Shown here: in pieces, positions 11,871 through 23,395 of the stretch
Position numbering within the stretch: position 1 is the first letter of the stretch
Layout of the letters: each line of letters starts with the position of its first letter
Source: Rehmannia glutinosa
Lineage: Eukaryota > Streptophyta > Magnoliopsida > Lamiales > Orobanchaceae
DNA length: 64,000 nucleotides
Reading direction: 5' to 3'
Assembly: GCA_016081115.2 (NCBI GenBank)
Contig: CM071924.1
Location: 87,868,616-87,932,615, forward strand
The notes under the pieces: model-generated
Databases searched by the model: none
What the model was told of the DNA's origin: nothing
What the model saw: only the letters and a program-made list of their open reading frames with translations
Translations under genes and position numbers: made by a program

Positions 11871-12413
11871 GGAACTTTTCTACAACTTGTGGTTATGGAG
11901 ACTTATATGTAACATCACAAAATTAATCAGTAAAAACTCAATATTTTCCTTCACTAATTTATAGAACTTATTCCTTTAGATTAAATAGTTTGCAAATAGT
12001 GCACTTATAATGCACTCACACACTTAGAATGACCCACATTTTTTTTTTTGCACAAACTCGTAAAGTCATTTTATGAAATAAATGAATTCAAAAATGTATT
12101 ATTAGCAGATAGAGAAGGGACCATTCGGAAAACCATTAATTTGGTCTTGATACACTTACTTAATAAATTACCTTATTATGTAAATAATATTCATACACAC
12201 ACATAATACTATTACTAAAATATCAAAAACCAAAAAAAAAAAAAACCAAAAAAGAAAATGTGGGCCCAGTGTTCTCTGGTAAGCGCCCTGCAGCCAACTA
12301 ATTAAAAAATAAATAGTAACTTTCATTGGGAGTGTGTATTTTAACATTTATTATATTTAATAAATACGCCTATACATACAATCTCATATACGTAATATAT
12401 ATTTATATATCTC
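11871..12413. other. AT-rich 5' flank of the WRC gene
   Basis: No coding potential and no array homology. It holds an A-rich run at 12226-12256 and the likely promoter of the following gene. Confidence 0.6.
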
Positions 12414-12420
12414 TATAAAT
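12414..12420 (+). promoter_or_regulatory. Candidate TATA box of the WRC gene
   Basis: TATAAAT about 95 bp upstream of the start codon at 12516, in an AT-rich stretch followed by a C-rich leader. The position fits a plant core promoter; the transcription start is not known. Confidence 0.55.
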
Positions 12421-12515
12421 AATAAGAAAAACAAAAGCCATTTTGGATCTACTTCATCGTGCTCAACGGCCCCCCTCATTTCCCCCTCCCGAAAAAAAAA
12501 CCCCATTGTTCAGCC

Positions 12516-13842
12516 ATGAGAATACGAAAGCACGCGAAAATTTCTCCTTTGCTCTATGCGGCGGCGTCTCTAAAGCCAGGGACCGTTCTCCAAACCCATG
12601 TCTGTCAGCTGAATCAGTCGCCGTGGGACGTGATGAAGTTCTCGCCGCCGTCAACTCCTCCTCCGCCGCCTCCGCCGTCCCAGGTCTGTTAAATGTTCGA
12701 TAAAATTTCTCAAAGAGACAGATCTGCTGTCGTCCACCTATTATTCTTCTCTGCATTTTTGCATTTTTGCGGCTATTCTGGCTTTTTTTTCTAGGGTTTT
12801 CTTCTCGCCCGTCCCTAGGGTTCTATATAAATGTGTCAATCGTATGATTTCTGCGGTTTATATGGACTTGAATGGTCGAATTATTTTCTAGGTTATTTCT
12901 TTTTTGTTTGATTGTAGCTTGGATGTTCGGTTTTTCGAAATCGGATAATTTTTTTTGCAGGCGAATGGAGATGGCGTTTCTGGTGGGAATGGGAGCTCGG
13001 GGAATCATCTTTCAGTTGTTGAGAGGTAATCTATTGGACTGTTTATTAAATTTTGATGGTTTATTGTTTTTATTTTCTTTCGGCATTATGATTTCGTAAT
13101 ATTTTCTTAGGGTTTGTGCCCCCGACAATTCTGTACATAATTTTCCCTTTTTATTTGTTTTAATTTTAATAGAATTTCTAATCAGTATATATATTATTTG
13201 TCCATTGGGTAAGAACGTCTATTTTTTTCTTCGACATATATTTTCTTCGCTAGAGAGCTTAACAGATGGCGGCAATGGGAATATTCCGATGACACCGCAG
13301 CCGAGAAGGCGGAGGAGCCGCCACCGCCTGCCCCGACTGAGAAAAACGAGAAAAAAAATATTATGTGCTGCAAAACCGACGGAAAGAGTTGGCAGTGCCG
13401 AAGAGAGGCTTCGAAAGGTAATTCACTATGCGACCACCATTTATCCTTAGTGAAAAGCTATAACAACTCATCTCACCATGCGAGCAAAAAATCCGAAAAG
13501 CTACCAGTCGAAGCCCGACGGAGAACAACCCGGCCCAAGAAAGCTCCGACAACATCCTCATCTTCCAACCCGCACGAATTCTACTATTATTCGGGCTTCG
13601 GACCGCGATGGGGCAAAAAGAGAGGTGAAAACAAGAATAACGCCAGCAGCATGCCCAATAATCATGATCATGAAGATGAAATCGAGTCGCATACAAAATT
13701 TGGCTTTGGCGATTTAGATGAAGACTCGGATTCAACCGAGTACGAAGAAGACGACGAAGATGATGACGAAGAAATGAGGGATAATGGGAAGAAAAGAGTG
13801 AGAAAGCCGATCAAGGCTAGGTCACTCAAATCTCTAATGTGA
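12516..13842 (+). CDS. WRC-motif small acidic protein, 3 exons, 273 aa
   Basis: Coding exons are 12516-12683, 12961-13025 and 13254-13842, with GT-AG introns and all phases consistent (822 nt). The N-terminus MRIRKHAKIS is basic, followed by a QTHVCQLNQSPWDV block and a proline run (residues ~48-54). A Pro/Glu-rich linker leads to a WRC motif at residues 116-140. Its C116, C126, C137 and H140 give the exact CX9CX10CX2H spacing of the WRC zinc finger known from growth-regulating factors, where it acts in nuclear targeting and DNA binding. The QLQ domain of GRFs is absent, so this is a stand-alone WRC protein, probably nuclear. The C-terminus has an Asp/Glu-rich stretch (~230-250) and a basic end. 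Residues 158-273 are the part copied into the upstream array. Target genes are unknown. Confidence 0.9.
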
Positions 13843-14416
13843 CAATGAATGTAAAAATTGTATGGTGTTAAATGTTTTGTAGGAGTAATTTGTATGGGTT
13901 TGGGTTTGGTTGTTAAGGACTTGGGTTTTTGTTTTTTTTTCTTTCTAATTTATGGGGTGCGCTATTTTTAGTTTCACAGTTTTCTGTGTTCTACTTTGGG
14001 TGAGATTAAGATCTCCCGTGTGTGAGACATGGACGCGCGCATAAATTATTGCTTGGGGGTGAAATTCGAGAATACATGAGGGTGGAATTGTCTTTTAGCG
14101 TCATGGGCATTTTACGTATATTTTGGCCTTTCATTTCACTACTTGCTTACAAATGTTTCCTCTTTTATATATTTCAATTTTTACTATGGTTTTTTACCCA
14201 AAAATAAATATTAATGTTTATTTTCTAAAAAGCCCTTCCTTTTTTTAGCCCACTAAAATTTACCTTTAAATTTATAGTCTAAATACTATTATTTTGGAAA
14301 CGAAGCCGAAATTTGGAAATGAATATTTTGTATTTCGCTTTTAATTTGCTAAATTAAAATATGGAGCTTTTTAGCCGCTTTATTTCACGGATAAGGAAAT
14401 AACGATCTAAGAAGTT
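13843..14416 (+). other. 3' flank of the WRC gene, probable 3' UTR
   Basis: T-rich sequence after the stop with no coding signal. It shares nothing with the tail that follows the captured copies, so homology between gene and array ends at the stop codon. Confidence 0.6.
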
Positions 14417-17400
14417 GGTTGACAAATGCATAAGTTAGTTCATTAAATAAGTGAAGTTACTTTTATGTCGCATTTAATCTCCATATCTTTTAGATTCAGT
14501 TTCCTTATTAAGTTATAATATTTAACGAACTTAGTGTAGGAAACAATAATGTAAAACACATTGGTTGGACTAATTGGAGTTGTTCAATAGGATGATTTAA
14601 TCTTATGCCTTAGAAAGATTTGTTTATTAGACTAACAAAGTAACTTATATAGCTCGACTAGTTGGGCCGTGCAAGATTTGTCAATTAGTTAAATGTAAAT
14701 TGCAAGATTTGTCAATAAAATTAGCAAAGTAATTTGTGAAACGCTAGCTTAGTTAGTTATTGGGCCGTACAAAATAAGATGTAGCGAGAAACAAATATAT
14801 TAAGGCACCAAGAGTGTGACATTGCACGACACTCAATTCATAAACTAGTTTATTAATAAGTGAAAGTTACTTTTATGGCGCATGATTTAACCGCTATATA
14901 TTTTGGATTCAATTTCCTTTTTTAGGATGTATTAATCTTGTGTCTTAGAAAATTTGTCCGTTTGACTAACAAAGTAACTTATAAAGCTCGATTAATTATT
15001 GGGTCGTGCAAGATTTGTCAATTCGTTAAATGTAGTTTACAAGGTTTGTCAACAAGATTAGCAAAGTAATTCGTGAAGCGCTAGCTCAGTTAGTTATTGG
15101 GCCGTACAAAATAAGATGTAGAGAGAAACAAAAATATCAAGGTACCAAGAGTATGGCATTGCACGACACTCAATTCATAAACTAGTTTATTGATAATTGA
15201 AAGTTACTTTTATGGCGCATGATTTAACCTCTATATATTTTGGATTCAATTTCCTTTTTTAGGATGTATTAATCTTGTGTCTTAGAAAATTTGTCCGTTT
15301 GACTAACAAAGTAACTTATAAAGCTCGATTAATTATTGGGTCGTGCAAGATTTGTCAATTTGTTAAATGTAGTTTACAAGGTTTGTCAACAAGATTAGCA
15401 AAGTAATTCGTGAAGCGCTAGCTCAGTTAGTTATTGGGCCGTACAAAATAAGATGTAGAGAGAAACAAAAATATCAAGGTACCAAGAGTATGGCATTGCA
15501 CGACACTCAATTCATAAACTAGTTTATTGATAATTGAAAGTTATTTTTATGGCGCATGATTTAACCTCTATATATTTTGGATTCAATTTCCTTCTTTAGG
15601 ATGTATTAATCTTTTGTCTTAGAAAATTTGTCCATTAGACTAACAAAGTAACTTATAAAGCTCGATTAATTATTGGATCATGCAAGATTTGTCAATTCGT
15701 TAAACGAAGTTTGCAAGATTTGTCAATAAGATTAGCAAAGTAATTTGCCAAGCTCGGTTAGTTATTGGGCCGTACAAAATAAGATATACATACAAAAAAA
15801 TATCAGAGTACCAAGAGTATGACAATACTGCACGACATTGGATTGACAATCCATACACTAGTTTATTAATAAGTGAAAGTTACTTTTGTGTAACATGATT
15901 TAACCTCTATATATTTTGGATCCAATTTCCTTCTTTAGGATGTATTAATCTTGTGTCTTAGAGAATTTGTCCATTAGACTAACAAAGTAACTTATAAAGC
16001 TCGGCTAGTTGTTGGGTCGTGCAAGATTTGTCAATTAGATAAATAAAGTAGTTGGCAAGATTTGTCAATCAGATTAATAAAGTAAATTGTGAAGCTCGGT
16101 TAGTTATTGGGTTATGCAAAATAAGATGTACAGACAAAAAAAATATCAGAGTACCAAGAGTATGACATTGCACGACAATGGATTGACAATCCATAAACTA
16201 GTGTATTAATAAGTGAAAGTTACTTTTATGTAACATGATTTAACCTTTATATATTTTGGATTCAACTTCCTTCTTTAGGATGTATTAATCTTGTGTCTTA
16301 GAAAATTTGTCCATTAGACTAACAAAGTAACTTATAAAGCTCGACTAGTTATGGGACATGCAAGATTCATCAATTAGTTAAATGAAGTTTGCAAGATTTG
16401 TCAATAAGATTAGCAAAGTAATTTGTGAAGCTCGGATAGTTATTGGGTGGGCAAAATAATATGTAAAGACAAAAAAATATCGAGTATCTAGAGAATGACA
16501 CACGCATGAGACCAATACATTGGCAATCCATAAACTAGTTTATTAATAAGTGAAATACTCTTATGTCACATAATTTAACCTCTATATATCTTGGATCCAA
16601 TTTCCTTCTTTAGGTGTATTAATCTTGTGTCTTAGAAAATTTGTCCACTAGACTAACAAAGTAACTTATAAAGCTCGACTAGTTGTTGGGGCATGTAAGG
16701 TTTGTCAATTAGTTAAATAAAGTAGTTTGCAAGATTTGCCAATCAGATTAGCAAAGTAATTTGTGAAGCTCGATTAGTTATTGAGTCGTGCAAAATAAGA
16801 TGTACAGACAAAACAATTTCAAAATACCAAGAGTATGACACTGCGCGATATTGGATTGACAATCCATAAATATTAATTATGGAAGTTATGAAAGTTGCTT
16901 TTGTGTAACATGATTTAACCTCTATATAAATTGTATTCAACTCCCTTCTTTAGTTATTTAATAGGATGAATTAATCTTATGTCGTAGAAAAAAATTGTCC
17001 ATTAGACCAACAAAGTAACTTATAAAGCTCGACTAGTTGTTGGGCCGTGCAAGATTTGTCAACTAGATAAATGAAGTAGTTTGCCAGATTTGTCAATCAG
17101 ACTAGCAAAGTAATTTGTGAAGTTCAGTTAGTTATTGGGTCATGCGCTTAGAGAGAAAAATAATATTATAGTATGACACCATACGATACTAGATTGACAA
17201 AAGCAAAACCAATTTATTAATCAAGTGAAGTTACTTTTATATCACCTCTATATTTTCTTGATTTAGTTTTCTTGTTTAGTTATCTAATGAACTTAGTGTA
17301 GGAAACAAAAATGTAAAATATAATGGTTGAAATAATTGGAATTGTTCAATAGGACGAATTAATCTTATGTCTTAGAAAGATTTGTTCATTACACAAACAA

Positions 17401-17541
17401 TGTAATTTGTGAAGCTCGACTTGTTGTTGGGTCGTGCAAAGTAATTTGTAAAGATCGACTAGTTATTGGACACTGCACAATAAAACTTAATTAAGAGAGA
17501 AAAAAGAAAACACTAGAGTATAGTATCGCATGACACTAATA
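14417..17541. repeat. Satellite of ~338-bp monomers, about nine copies
   Basis: The marker gatgtattaatctt (or variants) recurs at 14591, 14926, 15263, 15600, 15939, 16279, 16613, 16965 and 17353, giving mostly 334-340 bp periods and 352 and 388 at the right end. Monomers include gggccgtacaaaataagatg and tataaagctcgact. The monomers starting at 14926 and 15263 differ at only about three positions. The outermost units keep a ~75-bp segment (ttagtgtaggaaacaa...ttgttcaatagga, ~14530 and ~17295) that inner monomers lack. No ORF. Unrelated to the array upstream of the WRC gene. Confidence 0.92.
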
Positions 17542-18150
17542 TTCAAGGGTACTTTGGTAGTTAGCTTCATATTATCTTTTCTATTTGTCATTATACTTCT
17601 TGTATTTTTCTTAGTTGATATTTTTTTTTTCAATAATTTTAGTACCAAAGTATGCCCCACCACCGTAACTAATTACTCTTATGAGGTGATTTTAATTTTT
17701 TCTTTAATTTTGAATGCTTAAATAGCAAACTAAATAAGATGAACGGTTAAACTTACTTATTTTTTTTTTATCAATATCGATAGAATAACGGTTAAACTTA
17801 CTTAAAAAGAAACAAACAGAGAAATCTAAGAAAATTACTATTTCAGATAACATTTAAACGTAACTATAATCATATACGTATAAATACCAATAAACATATC
17901 ACGTTACGTATATTTACATAATATTTTGCACATTTCTCAAAACAAAACCGAAAAAGGGAGCGTGAAGTCACGCGCCGTTCATTTTCTATTTTAACCATTT
18001 TCCCTCTAAAATAAAATTATTTAAGAAAAAAAAGGACTGTTTTGACTTTTAAAACCGTAGTACGAATAGCAAAAGCGGGTCTCAAAACAAATCCAGAACT
18101 GGTTTCCATTTTCTCGCTGTAGCGCCACCTCACGCCGTCGTCTGGTAATC
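17542..18150 (+). promoter_or_regulatory. Promoter and first leader exon region of the MRL7-like gene
   Basis: AT-rich DNA up to ~18060, then a more balanced stretch (cgctgtagcgccacctcacg) ending in cgtcgtctg|gtaatc near 18143. That is a plausible 5' UTR exon with a donor site. The splice would reach the acceptor just before the start codon at 19157. No clear TATA box. Confidence 0.5.
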
Positions 18151-18231
18151 TCTTTCTCTCTCTATATCTATCGTTAGTTATATATCTCTCACAGAGAGAG
18201 GAAATGGCGAATAGTGTTAGTTCCTCAAGTT

Positions 18232-19160
18232 TTGGGTTTAAAGTCGATCGTTCTTGGAGTATCTAATAGTTGCATGCCAAGTGTTTGATGATTTGCTTAG
18301 TCGAGGACTTTCTGTTTTTCTTGTCAGCTTTCGCATGTCATATGGATTTAGTTATTAGTTATGAAATTTTAGTTGTTCGTTGTCTTATGCATGCATGCTT
18401 TTGATGTATCCTGATCTTTTTTATCTTGATCATTTGTTATGACTGTCATATTAAAAACAGAATTTGGTTGTTATTCCCACGATCGTATCTCTGTTTCGTT
18501 TGTTTCTCTACGTGTTTGTATAATTACATGATTTATGGCTTTTGGTGTTGATTATTTGATATTTGAGGCCTTTCTTTCGCTTCAATTCCGTTAGGGAATC
18601 CGCAATTCTCTCAGCCGACTGGTGTTCTTTTTTCTCTCTTTTTAGCAGCTTTTTTCTTTTTATTTGAATCAAAATAATAGTTCTCCAGGACAATGGGTTT
18701 AAAGTTGATCATTCTTGGACTATCTAATAGTTGCGTGCCATGTGTTTGATGGTTTGCTTATGTGAGGACTTTCTGTTTTTCATGTCAGCTTTCGCATGTC
18801 AAAATGGATTTAGTTATTAGTGTTTAAATTTAGCTTTTCGTTGTCTTATTCATGCATGCTTTTGATCTATCTTGATCATTTGTTATGGGCCTATGGCTGT
18901 CATGTTAAAAAGAGAATTTGGTTTCTTTTTTTCCCCCAGTCTTATCTCTGTTTCATATGTTTCTACGTGTTTATTATAAATACATGATTACGGCTTTTGT
19001 TTGGTTATTTGATATTTGAGACCTTTCTTTGGCTTCAATTCAGTAACGGAATCCTCAATTCTCTCTGCTGACTGGTGTTTTTTTTTTTCTTTTCTTTTTT
19101 ATATTACTTTTTAGCAGCGTTTTTTGTTAGAATCAAAGCAATAGTTCTCCAGGACAATGG
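18232..19160 (+). repeat. 464-bp tandem duplication in the leader intron
   Basis: Two diverged copies, ~18232-18695 and ~18696-19160. Both hold gggtttaaagt(c/t)gatc at the start, the cgcatgtca and tgcatgctttgat blocks, ggaatcc(g/t)caattctctc, and end with tagttctccaggacaatggg. The second copy supplies the real splice acceptor and ATG (19157). The first has the same acceptor and an ATG at 18693 that opens only ~18 codons. Confidence 0.85.
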
Positions 19161-21655
19161 GATTTACTGTAATAAACCAAAAGATGTTGATTTCGGCTTC
19201 TTTTCCGTTGCTTCCTCCAACAAGAACCTCGATATGTACTTCGTTTTCAAATTCTGTTTCATGTTCAAGTTTCATTTCACAAGTTCCTGGGAAGCGCGAT
19301 TGCTCTGCCAAACGCCTTTCATGCCTTGCTGATTCAAGGAAATCTGATCCAAATCCGAACACTAATTCTAAGCGTAATCCTAAAGAGAAGCCTACAGGGA
19401 AAAACCGGCCCCCCACATCTAAAGATCCCGATAACGAGGGTGAAAGCTCAAAGAGATCATTTCCTGCAATAATCCCTAAAAAGCCAAGGCGGGGTCGATG
19501 GAGTGAAGCAGCAGCTGTTGAGGATTTTGTGCGTGATTCACTCGAACGGACTCTAGAGTCCATTGGGAAACAGAATCCAGAAATCCTTAAAAATATGGAA
19601 AACTTCATGAAGGAGAAGGCTGATAGTAATGCTGATTCTGAAGATGACACGTCAGATGACGATGACAGTGATGAAGATGAAGACAGTGGAGGAAAGGCGA
19701 TGCTGATTGAGGAGGAGGATCCAGATTGGCCTTTGGATGCCGATATAGGCTGGGGAATTAGAGCCTCTGAGTATTTTGATAAGCATCCTATAAAGAACGT
19801 TGTAGGCGAAGATGGCGCTGAGATCGATTGGGAGGGAGAGATTGATGATGGATTGGTGAAAGAGATCAATTGTCTCGAGTGGGAGAGCTTTGCTTTCCAT
19901 CCTAGCCCACTAATTGTCCTTGTTTTCGAAAGATACAACAGGCAAGTGACAACTTACTTTGTGTTTAATTCTTGGGTTAATTATAAAAAAACACCCTTGA
20001 GGTTTACGCTAACTAAAATCCAACTATCTTTCAAAATTACAAATACCCAATTGATATTTATTGTATTTTAAATATTGCACTCAATAGTGGGTATTTGTTT
20101 ATAACATCCAAAACTCGAGAGGCAGTTTGTAATACCGTAAGGGAGTATTTGTAATTTTGAGAGATGTTTGGGTTTTCTTCATAATTAGGTCAAACCCCAT
20201 GAGTAGTTTTTCTTATTATCTCTTAAATCTTTCTAAATTTAGAAAGGAAAATGTTTTCCATTTGACATGCTTTAAGCTGCCTAAAAATGGTTTGCCACTC
20301 TAGATGAAGTTCAATCACTGGCATTGATCATTGCAGGGCAAGTGATAACTGGAGGGTTTTAAAGGAGTTGGAAAAAGCAGCAGAGGTTTATTGGAAAGCA
20401 AAAGATCGATTACCTCCCCGGGTTTGTGAAGTTCCTTGCTCAACCTCTTTGTCTTTCCTTTTAGCTTCCATCTCTAGATTGTGACACGTGTATAACACTT
20501 ACCATATTAATTTTCAAGCATAAATCAAGCATAAATTGTAGATTTTGAACATGGTAAGTATTATACACGTGACAATCATCCATGCGGTGGAATAGAAGAT
20601 GAAACACGGTTGTGGAATATAAGATTTCATCCGTTTCTCGATAGCTTCTATTTCTTTGTCTCAATTTATTTACTAAAATTAAAAAAAAATAAACTCTGAT
20701 GAGCATAAACACTCTTTTTGTTATTGTTATTGAAATAATAGTTATTAAAGAAGACACTAGAAATATCATCTAAAAGGATTGTTTCTTATGATGACTATCA
20801 TTATCTTTTATTTGCTGTATCATGTCATTCTCTATTAGTACGATGATCCACATTTTACTTCAAGTTTAAATTTTTTATGTGACTTTGCATATATCTAATA
20901 ATTTAATTTCTGTGGGCAGACGGTCAAGATAGATATAAACATTGAGAGGGATTTAGCGTATGCACTTAAAGTTAAAGAATGCCCACAGATTTTGTTCTTA
21001 CGAGGAAACAAGATACTATATAGAGAGAAAGGTAAACTATTTTTTCGCTGATATTTATTTAGAGAGAATTACAAAAATCTCACTGATATTTGAGCTAATT
21101 ACAAAAAATTCCAGAGATTGTTTCAAAATTACAAAAAGCTTCTCAAGTTTGATTTTGTCTTAAATTTGAGGGGGTAACCCTAATATTTCTATAAATATCG
21201 GGGGAGGGGATCAAATATTTTTTGCTTATGAAGAGGGAATACGTAACGCAAAATCAAACCTCAAGAATGTTTTTTGTAATTTTCAAAAACCTCTAGGTTG
21301 CATTTGGATTGTTGCATTTGGATTGATTGATGGATTTGGAGCCAAGGATTTTAAATCCATAATAACAAATTCATTTTAGGTTGTTTGGATGGAGTAATTT
21401 TAAAATGAATTTCGAATCCTTGAAAGTTATCTTTGGCGTCATTTGGAAGGATTTTAAATTCATCTTAGATGGAGAGTCATTTGAAATCCTTCCACCAAAT
21501 CCCTCTTCAGGTCTCTCAATTTGTATTATAACCATTTGAGTTTGCCATGATTTCCAGACATTAGATCAGCAGATGAGTTGGTTCAGATGATTGCACATTT
21601 TTATTATAATGCGAAAAAGCCTTCATGCATCAACGATGCGGCTATCTCTTCATGA
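19157..21655 (+). CDS. MRL7: MRL7/SVR4-like chloroplast thioredoxin-fold protein, 359 aa
   Basis: Exons are 19157-19941, 20337-20421, 20920-21031 and 21558-21655 (1080 nt, all junctions in frame). The N-terminal ~55 residues are rich in Ser and poor in acidic residues, as in a plastid transit peptide. A basic Pro/Lys linker follows (KKPRRGRW ~ residue 113), then an acidic run of Asp/Glu/Ser (~160-178). Next come the family's hallmark [19 protein letters not shown] and [12 protein letters not shown]. The C-terminal half carries the thioredoxin-like fold (VKIDIN...[10 protein letters not shown]) without a CXXC redox pair. In Arabidopsis, MRL7/SVR4 (RCB) is needed for chloroplast biogenesis and plastid-encoded polymerase function. 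The first intron appears to use a GC donor (AG|GCAAGT), and introns 1 and 3 hold MITEs. The symbol is by family resemblance; the paralogue MRL7L is possible but fits less well. Confidence 0.92.
19974..20222. mobile_element. Mutator-like MITE in intron 1 of MRL7-like gene
   Basis: Fold-back element of 249 bp with ends gggttaattat... and ...taataagataatctc-like inverted matches, flanked by near-identical 9-bp repeats (ttaattctt at 19965, ttaaatctt at 20223). Related copies lie at 21062, 41394, 41830 and 45483. Nine-bp target duplications are typical of Mutator-like elements. Confidence 0.75.
21062..21295. mobile_element. Mutator-like MITE, right-truncated, in intron 3
   Basis: Shares gagctaattacaaaaaa, gatttt gtcttaaatt and gtaattttcaaaaa blocks with the element at 41830 but stops before its right terminal repeat, where another MITE begins. 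It lies just downstream of exon 3 (ends 21031). Confidence 0.7.
21296..21520. mobile_element. MITE with GGTTGCATTTGGAT end, in intron 3
   Basis: Internally palindromic (ggattttaaatcc; ttggagccaagg), and related to the element split between 41790 and 42259, whose right end (atccaaatgcaacc) is the inverted match of this left end. Superfamily not determined; it lies directly before the last exon. Confidence 0.6.
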
Positions 21656-22037
21656 GGTAACGTTCTTTTATTTTGAGCTCCAGATTATAATGTTTTGTTA
21701 CTCCTGTCTTTTTTCAATTCGTGTAAAAAAATTATAACGTCTAAATGCAGGTGAGATTTACGGGACGTAATCGAGCATTAGCTTTTGCAGTTGGACTAGA
21801 AGTTTGCACATGAATTTAGCAGCACTTTATTGCGAGTTCGCATGCTGATGTAAACACTTTCTTATTCGTAAATAGACTTTTATTTTGTTAATGAGCCAAT
21901 GCGATAATATGTGTGCATGCAGGAGCCCTAGAAAGTTGAATACGTAATTAGGTAAATTAAGTTCTAATTTGTTGTATTACTACTTACTCGTATGTGGTAA
22001 AACTGTATAATCAAAAAGTAAAAATCGTGATCCCCTT
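21656..22037 (+). other. 3' region of the MRL7-like gene
   Basis: Right after the stop, ag|gtaacg (21657) and tgcag|gtgag (~21750) could bound a 3' UTR intron. No coding signal after that. Confidence 0.45.
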
Positions 22038-22038
22038 A

Positions 22039-22124
<86 letters not shown>
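22038..22124. repeat. (TAA)n microsatellite
   Basis: About 29 uninterrupted TAA units. It is the longest perfect microsatellite in the window. Confidence 0.98.
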
Positions 22125-23139
22125 GAGTTGTCTCTCCTTGACCATCTTCATTTAGATAAAAAGAGATTATTTAGAAATTGAAAGTATATCTTCTTGTTAG
22201 AGGAGGGTTATCTCAAATTTAGATATAAAAAAAACATTATTTAGAAATTGAAAGTTGGAATATGAGGGACTAAATAATATAAGAGAATTTTTGTGGGAAT
22301 AAATATTGTATTGATTCTCAAATTTTCCCATTTATACTAAGACAACTTCTTAACCAATGACTAGGATTTATTTGATCTAACGGCTATAATTCATTCACTA
22401 GAATCATCTTCCAAAATATCTAACTTCCCAGAAGTTTGTTTTTATAAGCTTTTCTTTAAATAATATCTAAAATATTTTCATAAGACATATCTTGAGAAGT
22501 TTTAGAACTTGGGTCATTTGGGGTTGACTCTTATTTATTTTTCATCAACTCAAAAATATATTTTCAAGCCTAATATTATTTGGACTCAAATCAAGTTTAT
22601 ATTTCCAACACTTCTTCTTTCCTTTTCTTGAGGAAGGTGATTTTCAATGTTTTTAGTTTTCTTTTTGAATAATTTTGTTCCTATATGTGGCTTTATTTAT
22701 CCTCAATAAGTGATTTTTATTTCCAGTTAAATAAGTTTGTCCTCATATGTGGGCTTTTGTTATAAAAATTCAAATGAGTCATTACTTGATGATTCATGAC
22801 AGAGGAGAAACCAATTTCATTGATGTGTTTTGTCCAGCACATTCATGCGATTTGGCTAGATTTCAAATTTTATTTGTAGATCATTATAGGTGTATGACAT
22901 GTGGGCCTTGCAACTGTTACTTACGCAATCTTATAATGAGTTGTAAGTATATTCTGATTAATGGAATGTGTATTGATGCTAAAAAATAAAAAATAAAAAA
23001 AATATGGTAAGAATGGATCAGTCTCGTGCTTCAGTGCTACTAGAAGATTGTGCTTTCAAGTAATATGAGTGTATGCATTCCCCTCCCCCCAACTTCACCT
23101 TTTCCATGAAAAAAAAATCATGGTAGAGAAAAGCCTTAG

Positions 23140-23141
<2 letters not shown>
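22125..23141. other. AT-rich intergenic DNA, unidentified
   Basis: No gene recognised. The 80-codon frame at 22747-22989 has two CXXC pairs but lacks a recognisable family or gene signals. The stretch 22270-22640 reads like an old LTR fragment, but I found no boundaries. Confidence 0.4.

Positions 23142-23180
<39 letters not shown>
23142..23180. repeat. (TA)n microsatellite
   Basis: About 19 TA units followed by a short CA run. Confidence 0.95.
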
Positions 23181-23187
<7 letters not shown>

Positions 23188-23286
23188 TAGACTAACACCC
23201 GTGTGTTATACGGGATTTATCCAAAGATAAAATTTTAGTGGCATAAATTTAAAAGATAACATATTTAAAGATAGTGTTGATAAACT

Positions 23287-23395
23287 ACTAGCTTGTAGCT
23301 CAAGTGGTATTGATCACCCTTTATAAGGGTGTTGACCAGGGTTCGATCCTTGATTTTTGGATTCTTTGTTATTTATAAGATTCAAAAATATATAT
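23287..23395 (+). mobile_element. tRNA-derived SINE (plus strand)
   Basis: A-box-like tagctcaagtgg (23296-23307) and B-box ggttcgatcc (23340-23349), about 33 bp apart, match an internal Pol III promoter. The body does not fold as an intact tRNA, and an AT-rich tail follows. A diverged partial relative with gggttcgatcc lies near 23741. Confidence 0.7.

Noticed and set aside
13361..13735. 124-codon minus-strand ORF opposite the WRC exon
   Set aside because: Antisense to a coding exon with clear family motif and intact splicing on the plus strand; no support of its own.
14417..17541. CRISPR-like or rDNA spacer array
   Set aside because: Plant nuclear context, 338-bp whole-monomer repeats without spacers, and no rRNA sequence nearby.
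19111..19938. 275-codon minus-strand ORF
   Set aside because: It lies opposite exon 1 of the MRL7-like gene; its Ser-rich composition mirrors the acidic and Lys-rich sense codons.
23287..23360. tRNA gene
   Set aside because: A and B boxes are present, but no complete cloverleaf or acceptor stem can be formed; fits a SINE.
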